Shown here piece by piece: positions 11,750-24,559 of a DNA stretch of 64,000 nucleotides. A program made the translations under genes and the position numbers. The stretch covers positions 616,061-680,060 of the forward strand of contig NMRB01000086.1 in the NCBI GenBank assembly GCA_002633025.1, written 5' to 3'. This DNA is from Notospermus geniculatus (taxonomy: Eukaryota > Nemertea > Pilidiophora > Heteronemertea > Lineidae). Numbering within the stretch: the first letter of the stretch is position 1; every line of letters begins with the position of its first letter. Under the pieces are notes generated by a model, which saw only the letters and a list, made by a program, of their open reading frames with translations, was not told the origin of the DNA and searched no databases.

Positions 11750-12072
11750 GGATGAGATCGATGTCACCAATGATCTGAAACCTTCAGCAGAGGGTTTAGA
11801 CGATTCTCGAATTCGCAGATCTGCGCACTTCCACTGAAATCTCAACCAGAACCTCGATCTGAAACCAGCTGACGTGACGCAATCCATGATTCAGCAATGG
11901 TCGAGTCTGATGCAACGTTTTCGACATCACCGTCGTGGGGTTGTCTGCGTTATGTCATTCTGTTTCAGACCGAGGTTGTGGTTGATATTTCGGCGGAAGT
12001 GCGCAGATCTTTCTCGTTTACGTCAATTTGAGAATGGTCTATACCTGACAAGGACATCAATCTTTGATCTGA
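11750..12072. repeat. Imperfect foldback of about 320 bp
   Basis: GCAGATCTGCGCACTTCC (about 11815) and the following AACCAGAACCTCGATCTGAA pair with the segment at 11965-12015 that contains GGAAGTGCGCAGATC. The outer arms around GATCGATGTC and GACATCAATCTTTGATC also pair. No gene seen. Confidence 0.6.
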
Positions 12073-12871
12073 AGTTGCACCAGACCAGCTATAGACCTGA
12101 ATGAACCAAAGGATGCAGCAGGTACAGGGTTTTTGGAAGGGGAAACAGTATCTTGCCCTGAAGAGCATTCCTATCACTCCGACTCTCGCTTGGAGCATAG
12201 TCGGAGGGCGAAGTGATCGTAGGCATTGATAGATCAAGTTGGGAAACAGCAACGTCGTCAGTAGAAAGATGACGTGTCTGCACAACCCAGTAGGGGTGGA
12301 TCAAGGGGTTTGGATAAGGGAAGCAACTGCTACTGTATGTGTTATAGAGAAGCAAAACCCATTCTGAAAACACTCAAAATCATGGTAAAAACGTACTTTT
12401 GCATCGAGGGACAAATTGTCTGTATGAACTGTCTGGGGATGAATTGCCCTAGGGGACAAATTGTCCAGGGATGAAAGGTCCTCTAACCTTAGTACTAACC
12501 ATCTCCCCCAAAATCCGCCTTGGCAACCTATTCTGAATGTACATGTAACTGTCCACATCAGGATCATCCCCGACCCTGACATGTCAGATTAGGACCATTT
12601 CCAATGGTGCGTGAGCAACATTTATCAGAGGAGCTGGACCAATGGATGCTGGAGGAATACAAGTCATTACCATGTTCACTTCATCATTTACCGCCGGTTG
12701 ACCATGGCAGCCAATTTGTCCGACAAGCATCTAAATGAGGCATGTCGGGTTAGGTGCGCAATTTGACCCTTTGGAACCCAAGTGTCAATGACAACCTGAT
12801 GATCAGTTTGGCTTCGGCAGCCTTCAACGCTTTCCTAATCATTTTGTATGTCATGACTGCTTCGCTCCATC

Positions 12872-12948
12872 CGCGTACCCAGGGTCCCTTTCTCGCGCTT
12901 GGATGAGGGAGGTTACGACCGTAAATGACCTGAGGTTCTCAGGATGGT
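12872..12948 (+). repeat. Dispersed repeat ending CCTGAGGTTCTCAGGATG, copy 1
   Basis: ACCCAGGGTCC followed by GGGAGG and ACGACCGTAAATGACCTGAG is shared with 18676-18752. The end is a short palindrome of the CTGAGAACATCAGG type seen elsewhere in the window. Confidence 0.55.
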
Positions 12949-13185
12949 TTCGCTCAAGACTGACCCTATTGGATTTGGAGAAGAGAAAGCATATGCCAAC
13001 TGGTTCCATCTGACCATTGCAATATGTTATAAATTCAGGATGCGTTTTATCTCATTCTGGTTTTCTTTAATACCAGTTTATTATTATGACATCACAATTT
13101 GCTTGGAGCCAAAAACGGATGTTACGGCCTTCCACTCTGACAAGTTACTTCCGTTCCGAGAAACAGTTCCGCAGTGGTTGCCAAC

Positions 13186-13359
13186 AATAGGAGCTGTCAG
13201 CGAGTTGACCACTAGGTGTCACTAGGGCCCAATTCAATGCATCTAGCGGACCCAGTCATTATCGATCGAGCAGCGATCATAATAGATTTCCTGTACATTT
13301 GGTCCGCTAAGACTGTGCTGCCATCTGTTAGCAATAAGCGCGGCTGACTGCTCCTATTA
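13186..13359. mobile_element. MITE, copy 1 of the AATAGGAGC family
   Basis: It begins AATAGGAGCTGTCAGC and ends GGCTGACTGCTCCTATT, giving terminal inverted repeats of about 16 bases. The interior has an inverted pair (GGACCCAGTC/GATCGAGCAGCGATC). Near-identical copies lie at 45013-45186 and 41079-41246, inside scramblase introns. Confidence 0.85.
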
Positions 13360-15842
13360 CTGTCATTGGCCTTAATAGGAAGATGGCGTATCAATTATCA
13401 GCCTCGCTAGCCGAGGCATCTCGTAATTAATGTCAAGCGGATAGAGGCCTAAAACGAAAACGATGTTCCCAACCACAAATTTTGACAAATTATATAAATT
13501 TGTAGGAAAGTCATTATATCAAGCGCCCATAAAATTGAGCAGATGGCATGATTGAAAGAATAAACTTCGACACCTCATGAATTAAGGAAGAGGCTTCCAC
13601 TATGATGGTAGAGCAAAAAAGCCACAATATCCCCATAGTAATATCGAAAGATAAATATTGAGTCTCGGTTATCACACAGAGAAAACACATAAAGAAGGCT
13701 TTCGTCTTCTAAAAAAATCGAGTCTGCCAAGTCTGTGTGATCGATGATGAAGTTCATAATGGCTTCTTCCAGAACAATGGGCAAAAAAACAAAACTCTGT
13801 TGTTTTCGCATCTTATCCGCAATTTTTTTCCCACAGGTGCCGTATCCCATTACAGAAAATGTTCTCCCCGTGTTCGGAATATGAAGAAGTTTCGGTCTCT
13901 GATGTCATGGCTCCTGCCCTTCAATTTACTATGGAAGATGCCCCTTGGCACTGCACAGTAACCACATCTGGTTATTCATGATCGCAACAAGGCCATCGTT
14001 GTTGCAATTTCACCATTATGTTTCAGTTTTTGTGATGGTGATGGCGAATGACATTTTTTGGGGCATTCATTTGATTCAGTCACAAGCCCTTCAGGTATGT
14101 TTGGAGTTTCAACAACATGGCACCTTTTTCCGATGCGGTTGCCATGATGACAGGATGCAATCCAGATACATTGTATCACCAAATGGCAAAGGAGACCTGG
14201 GGAAAAGGAATGGAGCAGATCATATAAACTCAGACAGGTCAAATCCAGTTCCAGTTTCATCTCGAGGGGGAGGGGGAGCTTGGGCAGCAGCTACACCCGA
14301 GGTCCCACACCGGCCATGGGTGATTTCAAAGTTGGTGTTGGTGTTAGTGTTGGGTGTCAGTGTTGGTGTCTTCCCAGACCCCCCAAACACCATGACAAGT
14401 GTTGACACCGAGTGTAAACACTTGCATGACATGCAAGCAAAGGCGAGACCAAAAGCACGCAATCAGCTTGAAACTCTTACATACCGAGGTACCAGTATTC
14501 ACCCTAACTTCAACATGGCAAAGTCCCACCCCTGTGCAACAGACACCAGAAAGTGAACACAATGATTAAACCAACTAATATTTACCAGTTGACTGAACAC
14601 AACTTTGGAGTGTTTGCTATAGGCTGTTCAAGTGACCCTAACATCAATAGGTAACTGCGACATGGATTATTTACCACTGACTTGTTGCTTGTGCAAATTG
14701 ATTAGGGTGAATCATACTAGAAGGACATAAAAGTCGGCTTCCTACATATAACGAATACACATCTATCGTACTTACTGCTAAAAGCCACTCGTGACAGCAC
14801 AGGAAAACGTTCATTTTGTCCAAGAATTCAGCCGATCTCTGCATGTTAGACGAGGAATGATTATAGATAGTGTAACAGCGGCGAAGTTCGTTAACAAGCG
14901 GACAATAGGATTATGACTTTGGTTGTGATAATCTGGGCTAGCGCTATTGAACGCTTTTTACACCCAATCAGATCGTATTGGAATTTAGACCGCCAACCTG
15001 GGAGTTTGTCCACTTGAAGCTCAGTTGGGAAAGCGGTGGGTCGAAGGCGAGTTCGCGAATGCCGCCCTCCGACGTGTCTCTTTCCCGCGACAATTATTTT
15101 TTTTCATTATCAAATATCTTTTTCACGTGTTTTTGGTGATATTTAGTGATATTTAGTAATTTTTCATGTCTTCATGGTATGATGACAATAAATAGGCACC
15201 CAAAAGTCAGACACACCACGTTCATGACTCCTATGATGTCCTTCTAACATCAGATCTTTTTCTCTTCAATGACCTACGCGTAGTGTGCGAGTTAACCCAA
15301 ACTAATCAACAATCTGATGGCAGCCTCGTGTGGAGCTCAAAAAGTAGTTTCAGTTACTGTATGTCTTTCGTCCATTTTGATCCAACGGACGGAAAGGGTT
15401 CAAAATGAAGAAAAACTGTCGTCTGAGTGTGCGTCGCCACCTATAGGCCTACTCCTCTACTCTCTGGCGTGTTGCGACGGAAGACTCACATGGGCATATT
15501 GTCTGGACCAGCTTGCTTTCTGGCTTGATTAGAGGACTGATCCCGGATAATCTCCACCGTCACATCACAGACACTGTGATTAAGTACTCAGACACTGCAT
15601 TCAGTTGCACCTAACCAGACAGTTTCAAGCGCCATGAATCGATATGATTACAGATGATGTCACCCATGACTATAAATTACGAAACACACCGTACGTCCTC
15701 TCTCCCTTGATGGGTATCACTGGGTCATCTTGTCACCCAAAGTCACCCCACGGTACCACACCCTACTGGTTCCCGCTTCGCCGCTCCACCCCCGCGGCGC
15801 TCACTCTACTGCGCGGCAAAGACGAGAACCTACCCAACCACT
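13360..15842. other. Intergenic stretch without a supported gene
   Basis: The longest frame is 203 codons on the plus strand (13945-14556). It has no recognisable domain. Its middle is low-complexity glycine- and valine-rich sequence from GGGGGAGG and GTTGGTGTTAGTGTTGG runs, and it overlaps other frames on the opposite strand. I treat it as chance. No repeats with clear ends are visible. Confidence 0.4.
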
Positions 15843-15925
15843 AGATTGGTATGTCGATCCTCCGCTAGGTGGGTAGACGGTTTCGGTTTCACGATCCACC
15901 TAGCGGAGGATCGTGGTACCAATCT
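15843..15925. repeat. 83-bp hairpin element
   Basis: AGATTGGTATGTCGATCCTC pairs with GAGGATCGTGGTACCAATCT. The loop is about 20 bases around GTAGACGGTTTCGG. Confidence 0.85.
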
Positions 15926-17626
15926 ATCTTACCACACCCCATATCAAATACCCCAATCACAAATTTGATGGCATGTCAACGTATGTCAACACCAGTCACT
16001 ATAATCTAATTGACATGACTGGCCGATGACAGTCCACTCTCTCCCGCAGCCAAATCGATTCTTGAGTTGTATTCCTACGTGAGGGTTGGAACTCACCGGT
16101 CTCTGGTCATTTTGGACGCTGACCAACAAGATTGTATGGTGTCCGAGACCGATGCCTGGAAGGGTTACCAACTATCTAACAACAGAGATACGCTATCATT
16201 TGAATTTGATTATCACTCGGTCATATCTTTTAGTGAGTGCCTGATGGCTTTATAACATCATTACTACCGCTTCGTGGTTCGAGGTGTGAACACAGTGGTG
16301 TGAACCGTCTATTTCCTGACGCGTTGGGCTCGCTATATCAGCCGACGCACCTGATAAAAAAACCTAAGCGCACTGACGAGAGCCAGAGAGCTGTGTCGGT
16401 GTTACATCTGCCTGTGTTTCCATCGTCAGCGTTTGCGAGAGTGTTTGCCGACGCCGACATGTTCGATTGACGTCAGAGGGGTTTTGGCTTCGAACGATGG
16501 AATTTGCGTTCGCATTGGCGTTTCGGGGCTTGCGAAAATTCTCAACTGGTCTCAGCATCCGTCTGTAAGGAAACCATGGCGAATTGGCCATTGGGAGCCA
16601 ACCCGCACGAGAAAGCTCTCACGTGGAGGAGCGCCTTTTGAGTACCACGCATTACATCACGTCGGCACCTCCGTCATCAAAGCCTTGGTATTTTATAACA
16701 TTCATTTCGTCGCCTCGACAGCTGCAACGTCCAATATAGATAACCCATAAAATATGTTCTCCCGAGTCTTCTTCGCACGCCTGATTATTACGACCTCGTG
16801 GAGGTTGTAAAACACCGTAGAATCTCCCAGCAGCGTATCTGGGGACCAACTGCCCTGGAATACGCTTTAATAAATCTTAGGCGTGCTTCGTTTTTTTTCT
16901 CGTTACAGGAAGTAATGCAATAACTTTCGAACGACATGATAATGATGATATGATATCTGATGTGCAATATCTGAGACGGTGTGCGTCGGCAGTACCACGA
17001 TTCGACCAATGGAATTGCAGAATGCAGATCACGTGTCCATAAATGGCGTCTGCGTCAGCTGACAACAACCTTGACCGATTTTTCCTTTTCATAGATAGAT
17101 GTCTATTATCTCCCAAAGATAGCAACCATCAACACTTGCGGTTCTGCAGTAACAATAACTGCACTAAAAGCTACAAATCTTCAAATACCCGCAGAGAAAA
17201 ACCTCCCCTCCCCCTCCCCAGGGACGTGAAAGGAAAATGTCTCTTACGACGCAAGGAGAAAGCCACAGGCGGTTTCCTAAGGAACCCGAGAGATCGGAAA
17301 CTGAAGGCATGCCGCGAAATATCTTAACTTATCCTGTCAAATTATCATTGATTAATTAATGACATTTGCTCTAAGGCGATCGAATTCATGCCATTTTAAT
17401 AGGAAACGCCACGTTGTGTTTGACAAGAGGAGGCTTACGTTTATTACGAATTAATTGGACCTTGAGGTGACGGTTAGACTGGATATTGACACCACTGCTC
17501 GAGTTTACCGGATGGATTAATCGTCAGCAGTGTGTGTTTGATTATGCAGCAGAAATCCTTTTTTCTCAACAAATCAAAAACTGAGTGCGATTTTGCCCGG
17601 CGCTGTTCGTGTAAGTAACAGACACA

Positions 17627-17800
17627 TTTTTCAACCAATCATCACAATGAGTAAGCACTCAGATCCATTTTCAACCAATCACAATCCTGAGTTAGATTCT
17701 GCCCAGCGCAGTGCAAATGCGCAAGTGAGCCACAATTTCAACCAATCATCAAGCAGAATGGAGCAAAAGCGAGGTACAAATTCAACCAATCATCAAGCAG
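17627..17800 (+). promoter_or_regulatory. Array of four TTCAACCAATCA elements
   Basis: TTCAACCAATCA occurs at about 17630, 17670, 17737 and 17781, with 40-65 bases between copies. Upstream, TTTTGCCCGGCGCTGTTCG is partly echoed at 17698 (TCTGCCCAGCGCAGTG) and at 26834. Each copy carries an NF-Y-type CCAAT core. It could be a promoter array or a degenerate tandem repeat. No gene start is recognisable downstream. Confidence 0.4.
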
Positions 17801-18675
17801 AGTAGGAGTAAGATTTTTTTGGCGCGAGACCATGGCGCTGTTGCTCTAAAGCTGGTTGCCGCCGAGTATCAGAAGTGTCCCATGGTATCTAGTCCGTTAG
17901 ACCACCGATTGGCGTTGTCAACGTGGTTCATTCATGAACAGGATACCGTTCACGATGTAACCAAGTCACGGAACTACTCAGATTCGTGGTCAATTCTCAC
18001 TGATTGCTTCCTTGTGGGTGGTACTGAAATTGACAAAAGTTTCGAACGAAGCTTTGTGTCCTTAAATGTCGGTACGTGCAGATCATCGCTGGTCGAGGTG
18101 AATGATCGACCCAGGATTGATTACGTGATCTACAACTGGTTTAACAAGGCACTCATCTCGCAAATAGTCTGAGAAACAACTCATTAGAATGACAAAGTAC
18201 GTGCAATTCACGCCTGTTTGGTGTCTAGATCTTGATAAGTGTGGTTTGGGTTGATACCTTTCATCTTAAATCACCTTCAGGCGACGAAGAAGCGTTTTCT
18301 CAAACGAGTTTTAGACGAGTCTGCATATCGGCAGAGATAGCATCGTGCGCGGCCCTGATAAACCAAGTGAGGCTCGTTACAATCGGAGGAACGGAACGAA
18401 ATTACCAATCGAACTCGCGCCAGTCCTATTGGCTATCCAATGATATGACATCATGTATTGGGAATTCCCGTCTAAGGGAGCAACCATTTTCAGTGATGAA
18501 GTCATTTCTATCACGATTGGTCGTGCAGTTCGCTGTTGAAATGCTACAGTCCATGTCTTATCTGCGTAAATTATTTGACACAGCCACCCCATTAAAAAAC
18601 CTGCTGCGCTTTCAAAACAGTGTTGGAGGGAGAGGCAATTCTCGTGTATTCTTCTCAAATCACTTTTGAGAAGTC

Positions 18676-18752
18676 ATCCTCGCACCCAGGGTCCTCGCAA
18701 CCGCTCCATTAAGGGAGGGTACGACCGTAAATGACCTGAGATGCTCAGGATG
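18676..18752 (+). repeat. Dispersed repeat ending CCTGAGATGCTCAGGATG, copy 2
   Basis: Matches 12872-12948 through ACCCAGGGTCC and ACGACCGTAAATGACCTGAG. Confidence 0.55.
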
Positions 18753-19547
18753 TAGAAGTACATGTACGTATCGGCAAAAAGGTCATATTTTTTCGGGGCG
18801 CCTCGGCAAAGATTCTGTCTCGCGGAAAGGAGCTAGCTTATGGCTGATCTTTTGCAGCCGAACTTAACTTATGACAATCGACAAACTTTGTAACGATACA
18901 TGACATTTCAGCTCGACCGTCTGGGAAGACATGTGAAAAATTCCCTGTAAGACATTTGACATGTTGAAATAACCTTAATGCTGACTCCTGGATGATAAAC
19001 CTCAATCTAGATTTGTATAAAAACCAGATTCTGTGCAACAGATCAATCTCACCCAGGATAAGACTGTGAGACGGCTTACGTAAAGCAGCAGGGCGACTTA
19101 ATGCTGCTACTTTTATTGGGCATTAAATTGGTATTTTTTTAAAAATTGTCGTTGTTCAGGGAAGATTTTACCAACTTGTACTTTTTGTGAAAAGTGGTTG
19201 ACGTACGCTGTTACCTGCCTCTGGCAACTGTTAAGAAAAAAATATCAAGTCACTAATAGCAGGTGTAGTGTGGTAGAGCTCGCTGCAGATTTTTTATCAC
19301 TTAATATTAGCCAAGATGGTATTTTCCCTAAGGGTGGAGTTTATAGTGTTGGCTGTTAAGTGTTGATGTTACATATGTATAGCTAAGTGGCAGTTTATCA
19401 TTTTTCGTAAAAAAGCCCGATAATTTGTATTTGAAGAAAAACTGATGATTGATGTGGCTTTCTTGGGTATAAAATGACCCTGCCACATATTGGGGTACAG
19501 TATCTAGAATAACTCCGCCAGTTTTCAACCCGGCTCGTTATCAACCT

Positions 19548-19656
19548 GGGGCCTGTTTCATAAAGTGACTTTAAGCTAATGGTACCATTAACTCAATGCA
19601 TTTTCCATTTGGCTAAAGGTACCATTAGCTTAAAGTCACTTTATGAAACAGGCCCC
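19548..19656. mobile_element. 109-bp MITE hairpin (GGGGCCTGTTTCATAAAG type)
   Basis: GGGGCCTGTTTCATAAAGTG pairs perfectly with CACTTTATGAAACAGGCCCC. The pairing runs inwards to GGTACC on both arms, leaving a loop of about 30 bases. No coding content. Confidence 0.9.
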
Positions 19657-19784
19657 TGGATGTAGGGATGGAAAAAGCGACTCAGGTCATCATTATTTAT
19701 TGATGGGTGTTGCTCCGGCGTGTTCTCCGTTAATTGCATCCGAGTGAAAGCCTTGAACCTGCGGTCCAACCATCAGGGACCATC

Positions 19785-19871
19785 CTCCCACAGCAGGGCT
19801 TTGGTGTCGCTCCTCTCAATACGCTCCAGTAGTGGATGAAGAGGAGAGAGGTAAAAACCCCGCTGTGGGAG
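19785..19871. mobile_element. MITE hairpin, copy 1 of the CTCCCACAGCAGGGCTTTGG family
   Basis: CTCCCACAGCAGGG pairs with CCCCGCTGTGGGAG. The inner GCTCCTCTCAATACGC pairs loosely with GAAGAGGAG. A closer-paired relative is at 56698-56792. Confidence 0.75.
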
Positions 19872-20038
19872 ATGTCAGGGATGGGAACTGTTGTCTGAGT
19901 GAGGAATTAATGAGGCTAATCCACAGGGTTAGGGATTGTGTCTTTCTATCTAAGACTGGAGATGACAGGTTGTCAAAACAATGGTAATTCACCTTCAGAT
20001 TGCAAATGGATGGAACCTTCCTTACCAACTGTAGGCCT

Positions 20039-20332
20039 ACACTCCTCTCGCAGTGTTTTGTTTCGCTCCGTACCTACGCTTCACAAACCACTGCTTCGAA
20101 TGGTCGGTATTCTGCCGATTTACCGCCAGATGGCACCACTACTGTTCCCGCTGCCGCGCTGGAAAAAGTGTTTTTGGATTTTGCTCAGTTGCAGCCTAAT
20201 GGCGGGCGCTGATTGGTTGGACAGTAGTGGTGCCATCTGGCGATAAATCGGCAGAATACCGGCCATTCGAAGCAGTGCATGGTTTGTGAAAGCGTAGGTA
20301 CGGAGCGAAACAAAACACTGCGAGAGGAGTGT
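20039..20332. mobile_element. 294-bp foldback element
   Basis: ACACTCCTCTCGCAGTGTTT at the left pairs with AAACACTGCGAGAGGAGTGT at the right. The arms of about 115 bases are nearly perfect, including GAATGGTCGGTATTCTGCCG. The loop is about 60 bases. The open frames inside are arm translations. Confidence 0.9.
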
Positions 20333-20991
20333 ATACCAATTGTAGTGTTATGTTACGGCTGTCAGAACGCCGTGACTTGCAATTACCTTACTTTAAATTC
20401 GGACGATTTCCTATGCCAGTTCGAAGATGCTCAGCACAGCAAGTTATGAAATCGACGAAACCCGATACCACTGTGACCTAACCTCAATACTTGTCTACCA
20501 GCAACAAGAAAAAGTGCCTTCCTGGCACAGTGAACGAATTTCCGTAATTACTGGGTATCTCAGACCGTGCCGACGAATTCCAATGATTAGTCCATATCGA
20601 CTATGACTGATACGTCTAATCGGCGTGCTTACTTTGACTTGCAACCTGTGTTTTTACTAAGAAGAAGAGTGGTTTACAGCATGTCGATCAAGTGTGAGGG
20701 AAAAGTTCCTGGGCCTGCGGAATACAGTCATCCGACGAAGCGATCGCAGCTTCAGGCGCTCCGACCTGCCCGAGAATACCTTGTCAATGAGCAAAACGAA
20801 TGAGTTATCGCCGCAGCTTCAGTACTCCAGCATCAGCAGCAGCAAATACAGCGTCACTTTGATGTCATTACCCGTATTCGTTTCAAGGGCCTAGTTGGAA
20901 TCTGACTGTGGACTCGGATGACAATTTGATAAAGAAAGATAATAGAGGAAAAGTTTGAAGCTTTATACTTGAATGATGGCTGAAGAAAAAG

Positions 20992-21123
20992 TTACCGGGA
21001 AAACCTTTTGACAACAAACAAAGCTGCATCAAAGTCCAACCGGAACACCGGGACCAAATCCCGCGAGATATTGCGAGACTTGGGTTTGGGATTTAGTCCC
21101 GGAGGAAAAATCACCGCCGCCAT
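20992..21123 (-). CDS. Low-confidence candidate first exon or small ORF starting ATGGCGGCG
   Basis: On the minus strand, AAGATGGCGGCGG (an initiator/YY1-like context common at housekeeping gene starts) opens a 43-codon frame beginning MAAVIFPPGLNPKPKSRN and ending at a TAA. TCTCGCGGGA within it resembles the TCTCGCGAGA promoter element. I do not recognise the peptide and see no clear donor. It may be a promoter-proximal first exon, an upstream ORF or chance. Confidence 0.15.
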   Translation of the reverse strand: MAAVIFPPGLNPKPKSRNISRDLVPVFRLDFDAALFVVKRFSR

Positions 21124-22942
21124 CTTGAATATCTTATTGCGCCCCACCTATAGCTGGGATAGTGATGCGGCGACCGAACCACCTGGATCTACTTTCGGAC
21201 TACTTTGACTCATCCACTAGAAGATATAGTTCGGTGAAACTCATCACTTTTGTGTCGAAAAAGAACCTAACGATGGCAGTTTTGGGTTAATTTAATACAA
21301 TATGACACGCAAAAGTGAATTTTACTAAGATTTTGCGAGTTATTGTGCGTTTTTGCTCGGCCAAATCGGGATTTCCCCGGGGTTCCCGCCATTATGCCAT
21401 ACAGTACAGAATGTACAGTGCACTGACATGCATTTCGCTGTTCTGATGCTGTGCGTCCACTGTGCGTTTGCCAGATTCCCAAAACAATAAAATATGCTAT
21501 TATGGGTTTTCTGATGTAAATATGCGAATAAATTGACTTAAATATAATTATTTCATCTGAAATCATCATAAAATACAATAAAAGTAGCAAATATTTATCA
21601 GAGAAATGTCATTTCTTTAGAACTACTTTTACCGCGGAAGTAGTTCTTCCACACCGGCGCTGTGAGGCGCGACGCATCACATAACCCTACGCAAAATGGC
21701 GGATTTGACTGTTGTTCGTCAGGGTCACAAACCGACGCAACGTCACCAGGTTTTTTGGAGGCTTGTGCCCTGTTGTTCAGGTTGCATCAAAGTCGTTCAA
21801 AATATATTGGAAATTGCAAACTTAGTCCGGAAGCAACAAAAAGGACCTCAAAAGTTACTGCTATTTGGGAACAAAGCTCTGAAAAGTTGCTGAAAACTTG
21901 TTCCACTTACCCCCATGCAGCAAAACAATTCCAATGAGACAAAGCGCCCCGAACATCTTTCCCGATATCGCCATCCTCATCTCTTCCCTTTCTGGCGACA
22001 AGTATTCCTAGGACGGCTGATAAACAACTTTAAATTCTCCTTACCACCCAGCTAATGTTTCTGAATCAACGCATATTTACACAGACGGTATCTTGTATCT
22101 AATGACGCTGTAACCGGGATGACATAAAACGCGAACGAGTCACATCCGACGCCGGTCCGAACGATTTACTTCTCTCTAGTCCGATTGCATGAATAACCCA
22201 CGAACGCTTGTGGCTGCTACCTCGGGTAGATTTACTACCAGGAATGTTCAACATGAAGAGTTGGCTAATAGACGCGAATTTTTATCAGAATCCAGCCAAT
22301 ATTTCAAGCCGCGCTGACATTGGACAAGCAAAACGCGGATGCTGCCTGCCGCCCGGTGTTTGTTTCCTGCGATGTGAGAACACGGCAGCCGTCGCCGGGT
22401 ACATTTCTCGTGGCAGGCGGCATCGGTCATCGCGCGGTTCGGATGCGGCGAAGGTTATCATCACCTGGTCCAGCGGTGAGAGATTTCCGATAAACATCCT
22501 CTACAACCGATAATCGATGACCGGACGATCTCAATCAAAGGCTAACGCTCGCCATCTGCAACCTTGGAAAGGAATCCACCATGTCTACACCTCTTGAATA
22601 TCGAATTCGCAGCCAATACCGTTTGTCCTTGCCGACGGCCTGCTGTTCAAAGCAGCATCTCCCAAACTCAACAACTGGTTTGGCGATACTTCGCTACTAA
22701 AGTCTTGCTGACGAAAAAAACGCCAGATATACATTTCGGACGAGATAGCAACCTTTCTCTAAGAAATGTATTCCCCAACATTTTGTGGTAAAACGCCAGG
22801 TCCCAGTCGCCTTGTTGCCGAGAAATCTATGACGAAAAAGTCAAATGGGGGTCTCATTGTTTGCTTAATTAGCTGATTAATGAAAGATGAAAGCACATCG
22901 TTTTCAATTCAGATGTGTAGAACAAGAGTAGCAATTTTATAT

Positions 22943-23235
22943 TTCAGCAATGAGAGACTTTGTAACGTTACAAAATCTCTCCAGTGGTGAGATTTTGTAA
23001 CATTAGTTTTCAGCAATGAGAGATTTTGTAACGTTAAAAATAATGTTACAAAATCTCTCCAGTGGTGAGATTTTGTAACATTATTTTTCAGCAATGAGAG
23101 ATTTTGTAACGTTACGAAATCTCTCCAGTGGTGAGACTTCGTAACATTATTTTTCAGCAATGAGAGATTTTGTAACGTTAAAAAAATGTTACTAAATCTC
23201 TCCAGTGGTGAGATTTTGTAACATTCTGTAACAAC
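22943..23235. repeat. Tandem array of palindromic units of about 70 bp
   Basis: Four copies of CAGCAATGAGAGATTTTGTA, each followed by CGTTA, an inverted CAAAATCTCTCCAGTGGTGA and AGATTTTGTAACATTATTTTT. Every unit is itself a hairpin, so the array is a tandem of foldbacks. The minus-strand frame through it is a repeat translation, not a gene. Confidence 0.9.
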
Positions 23236-24559
23236 CTTTTGGAAAGTTCCTGGAACTCAACGGTACTTTGGAACCTGTACCTAGTCTTCCACTTCAGGAT
23301 ATTAGAAAGGATTCGCATTCATTTTGCCTACAAATAACCCCAAGCATTCTTTCTTGCTGTGGCATTTCCGACGGCACGTACTGGTGGACACTGAGCAGGA
23401 ATAAGTATCACCCGATGAACATCAACTTCGACTGGTCATCACACCAGCATCAAGAGGTAATCAGTTGTTCCTAGCGATCGCTCCCAACGTCACCGCAAAC
23501 AAACGTGCGGTTACGAAGGAAGCCAGCGCTAAGATCTGTTGATTACCTCTGGATGGTCATTAGGCGATATTTTTACAATAGTAAAACATTCCTTTCAGAA
23601 GAGTCCTTCTTCAAGCTGACCGTACAAATGCACAACTAATGAAAATGTTCAATTTCTTTTCGGCCTAGTTCTTTGATCAACATCCTTATGAATAAATCAT
23701 GACGTATACCATTAGACTTCCTCTTGGCAAGAACGACAGATCATTAATGAGAAGATATGATATAACATTACATGGAGAAATTAGCATCGTCCTTTGAAAA
23801 CAGCTTAAGTGTGCTAATCTTTTTGAGAGATATTCATGACGGCATCAGTGAAGAAAAAATTGTCTTGTAAATGTTCGCGTACGTTACACTTTGCGGTATG
23901 AACATCAGATGTTAGAGAGCTGATATAATTATGATGGTTACTTCCAAGACTCAGATAGGTAGGATAACTAAACCGCATCCCGCTCGAATCTAAACGGAAG
24001 TCACTGGTTCACCACGACGCCACCAGGCGGTCTACATGTGATTTTCCAAACTCCTCACAGCGCCACCTATTATCCATTCTTCCGACTGTAATGGAGCATC
24101 ATAAAATGCGGAACGGAGCGGATGACGATGGGAACGAGATTGGTGATTTTCAGGAAAATCGTCCCGTCGATTCCAGCATTTCTGCCAAAAACATCGTCCA
24201 ACTTCGAAACAGAAGTACGTGTAATATCCTTCTTCATTATCTATAATCAAATGTTTTACTAGGAGATTTAATTAGCCGCGACGTCTTTGCAGTCTCAGGA
24301 GTGGCTCGTGAGTCCCAGACTGAGGACGTGCTCGGAATGTTCGAGCACCTCCCTAATCACTCCCACGGGCCTCGTTACCAGACGAGTTTCTCCGTCCAGT
24401 TGTCCTCAACTCGGAGGAGAAAGAATTGTTGGCTTAATTAAGTCAATTGCAGACAATCTGATTATTTCATTGCTGTAAGTACGATTGTCCCGGCGATTCA
24501 TTGATGAATTCGTGAGAGGTAAGGTCTTGTGTGGGGTCGGGATGCTTGGTTCATTGCCA

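Noticed and set aside
13945-14556. 203-codon plus-strand frame
   Set aside because: No recognisable domain, low-complexity middle, no supporting splice structure; long frames of this size are expected by chance in 64 kb.
22909-23160. Minus-strand repeat protein (KSHHWRDFVTLQNLSLLKNNV type)
   Set aside because: It is the translation of a tandem array of hairpin units; the units differ by indels and other frames are interrupted.
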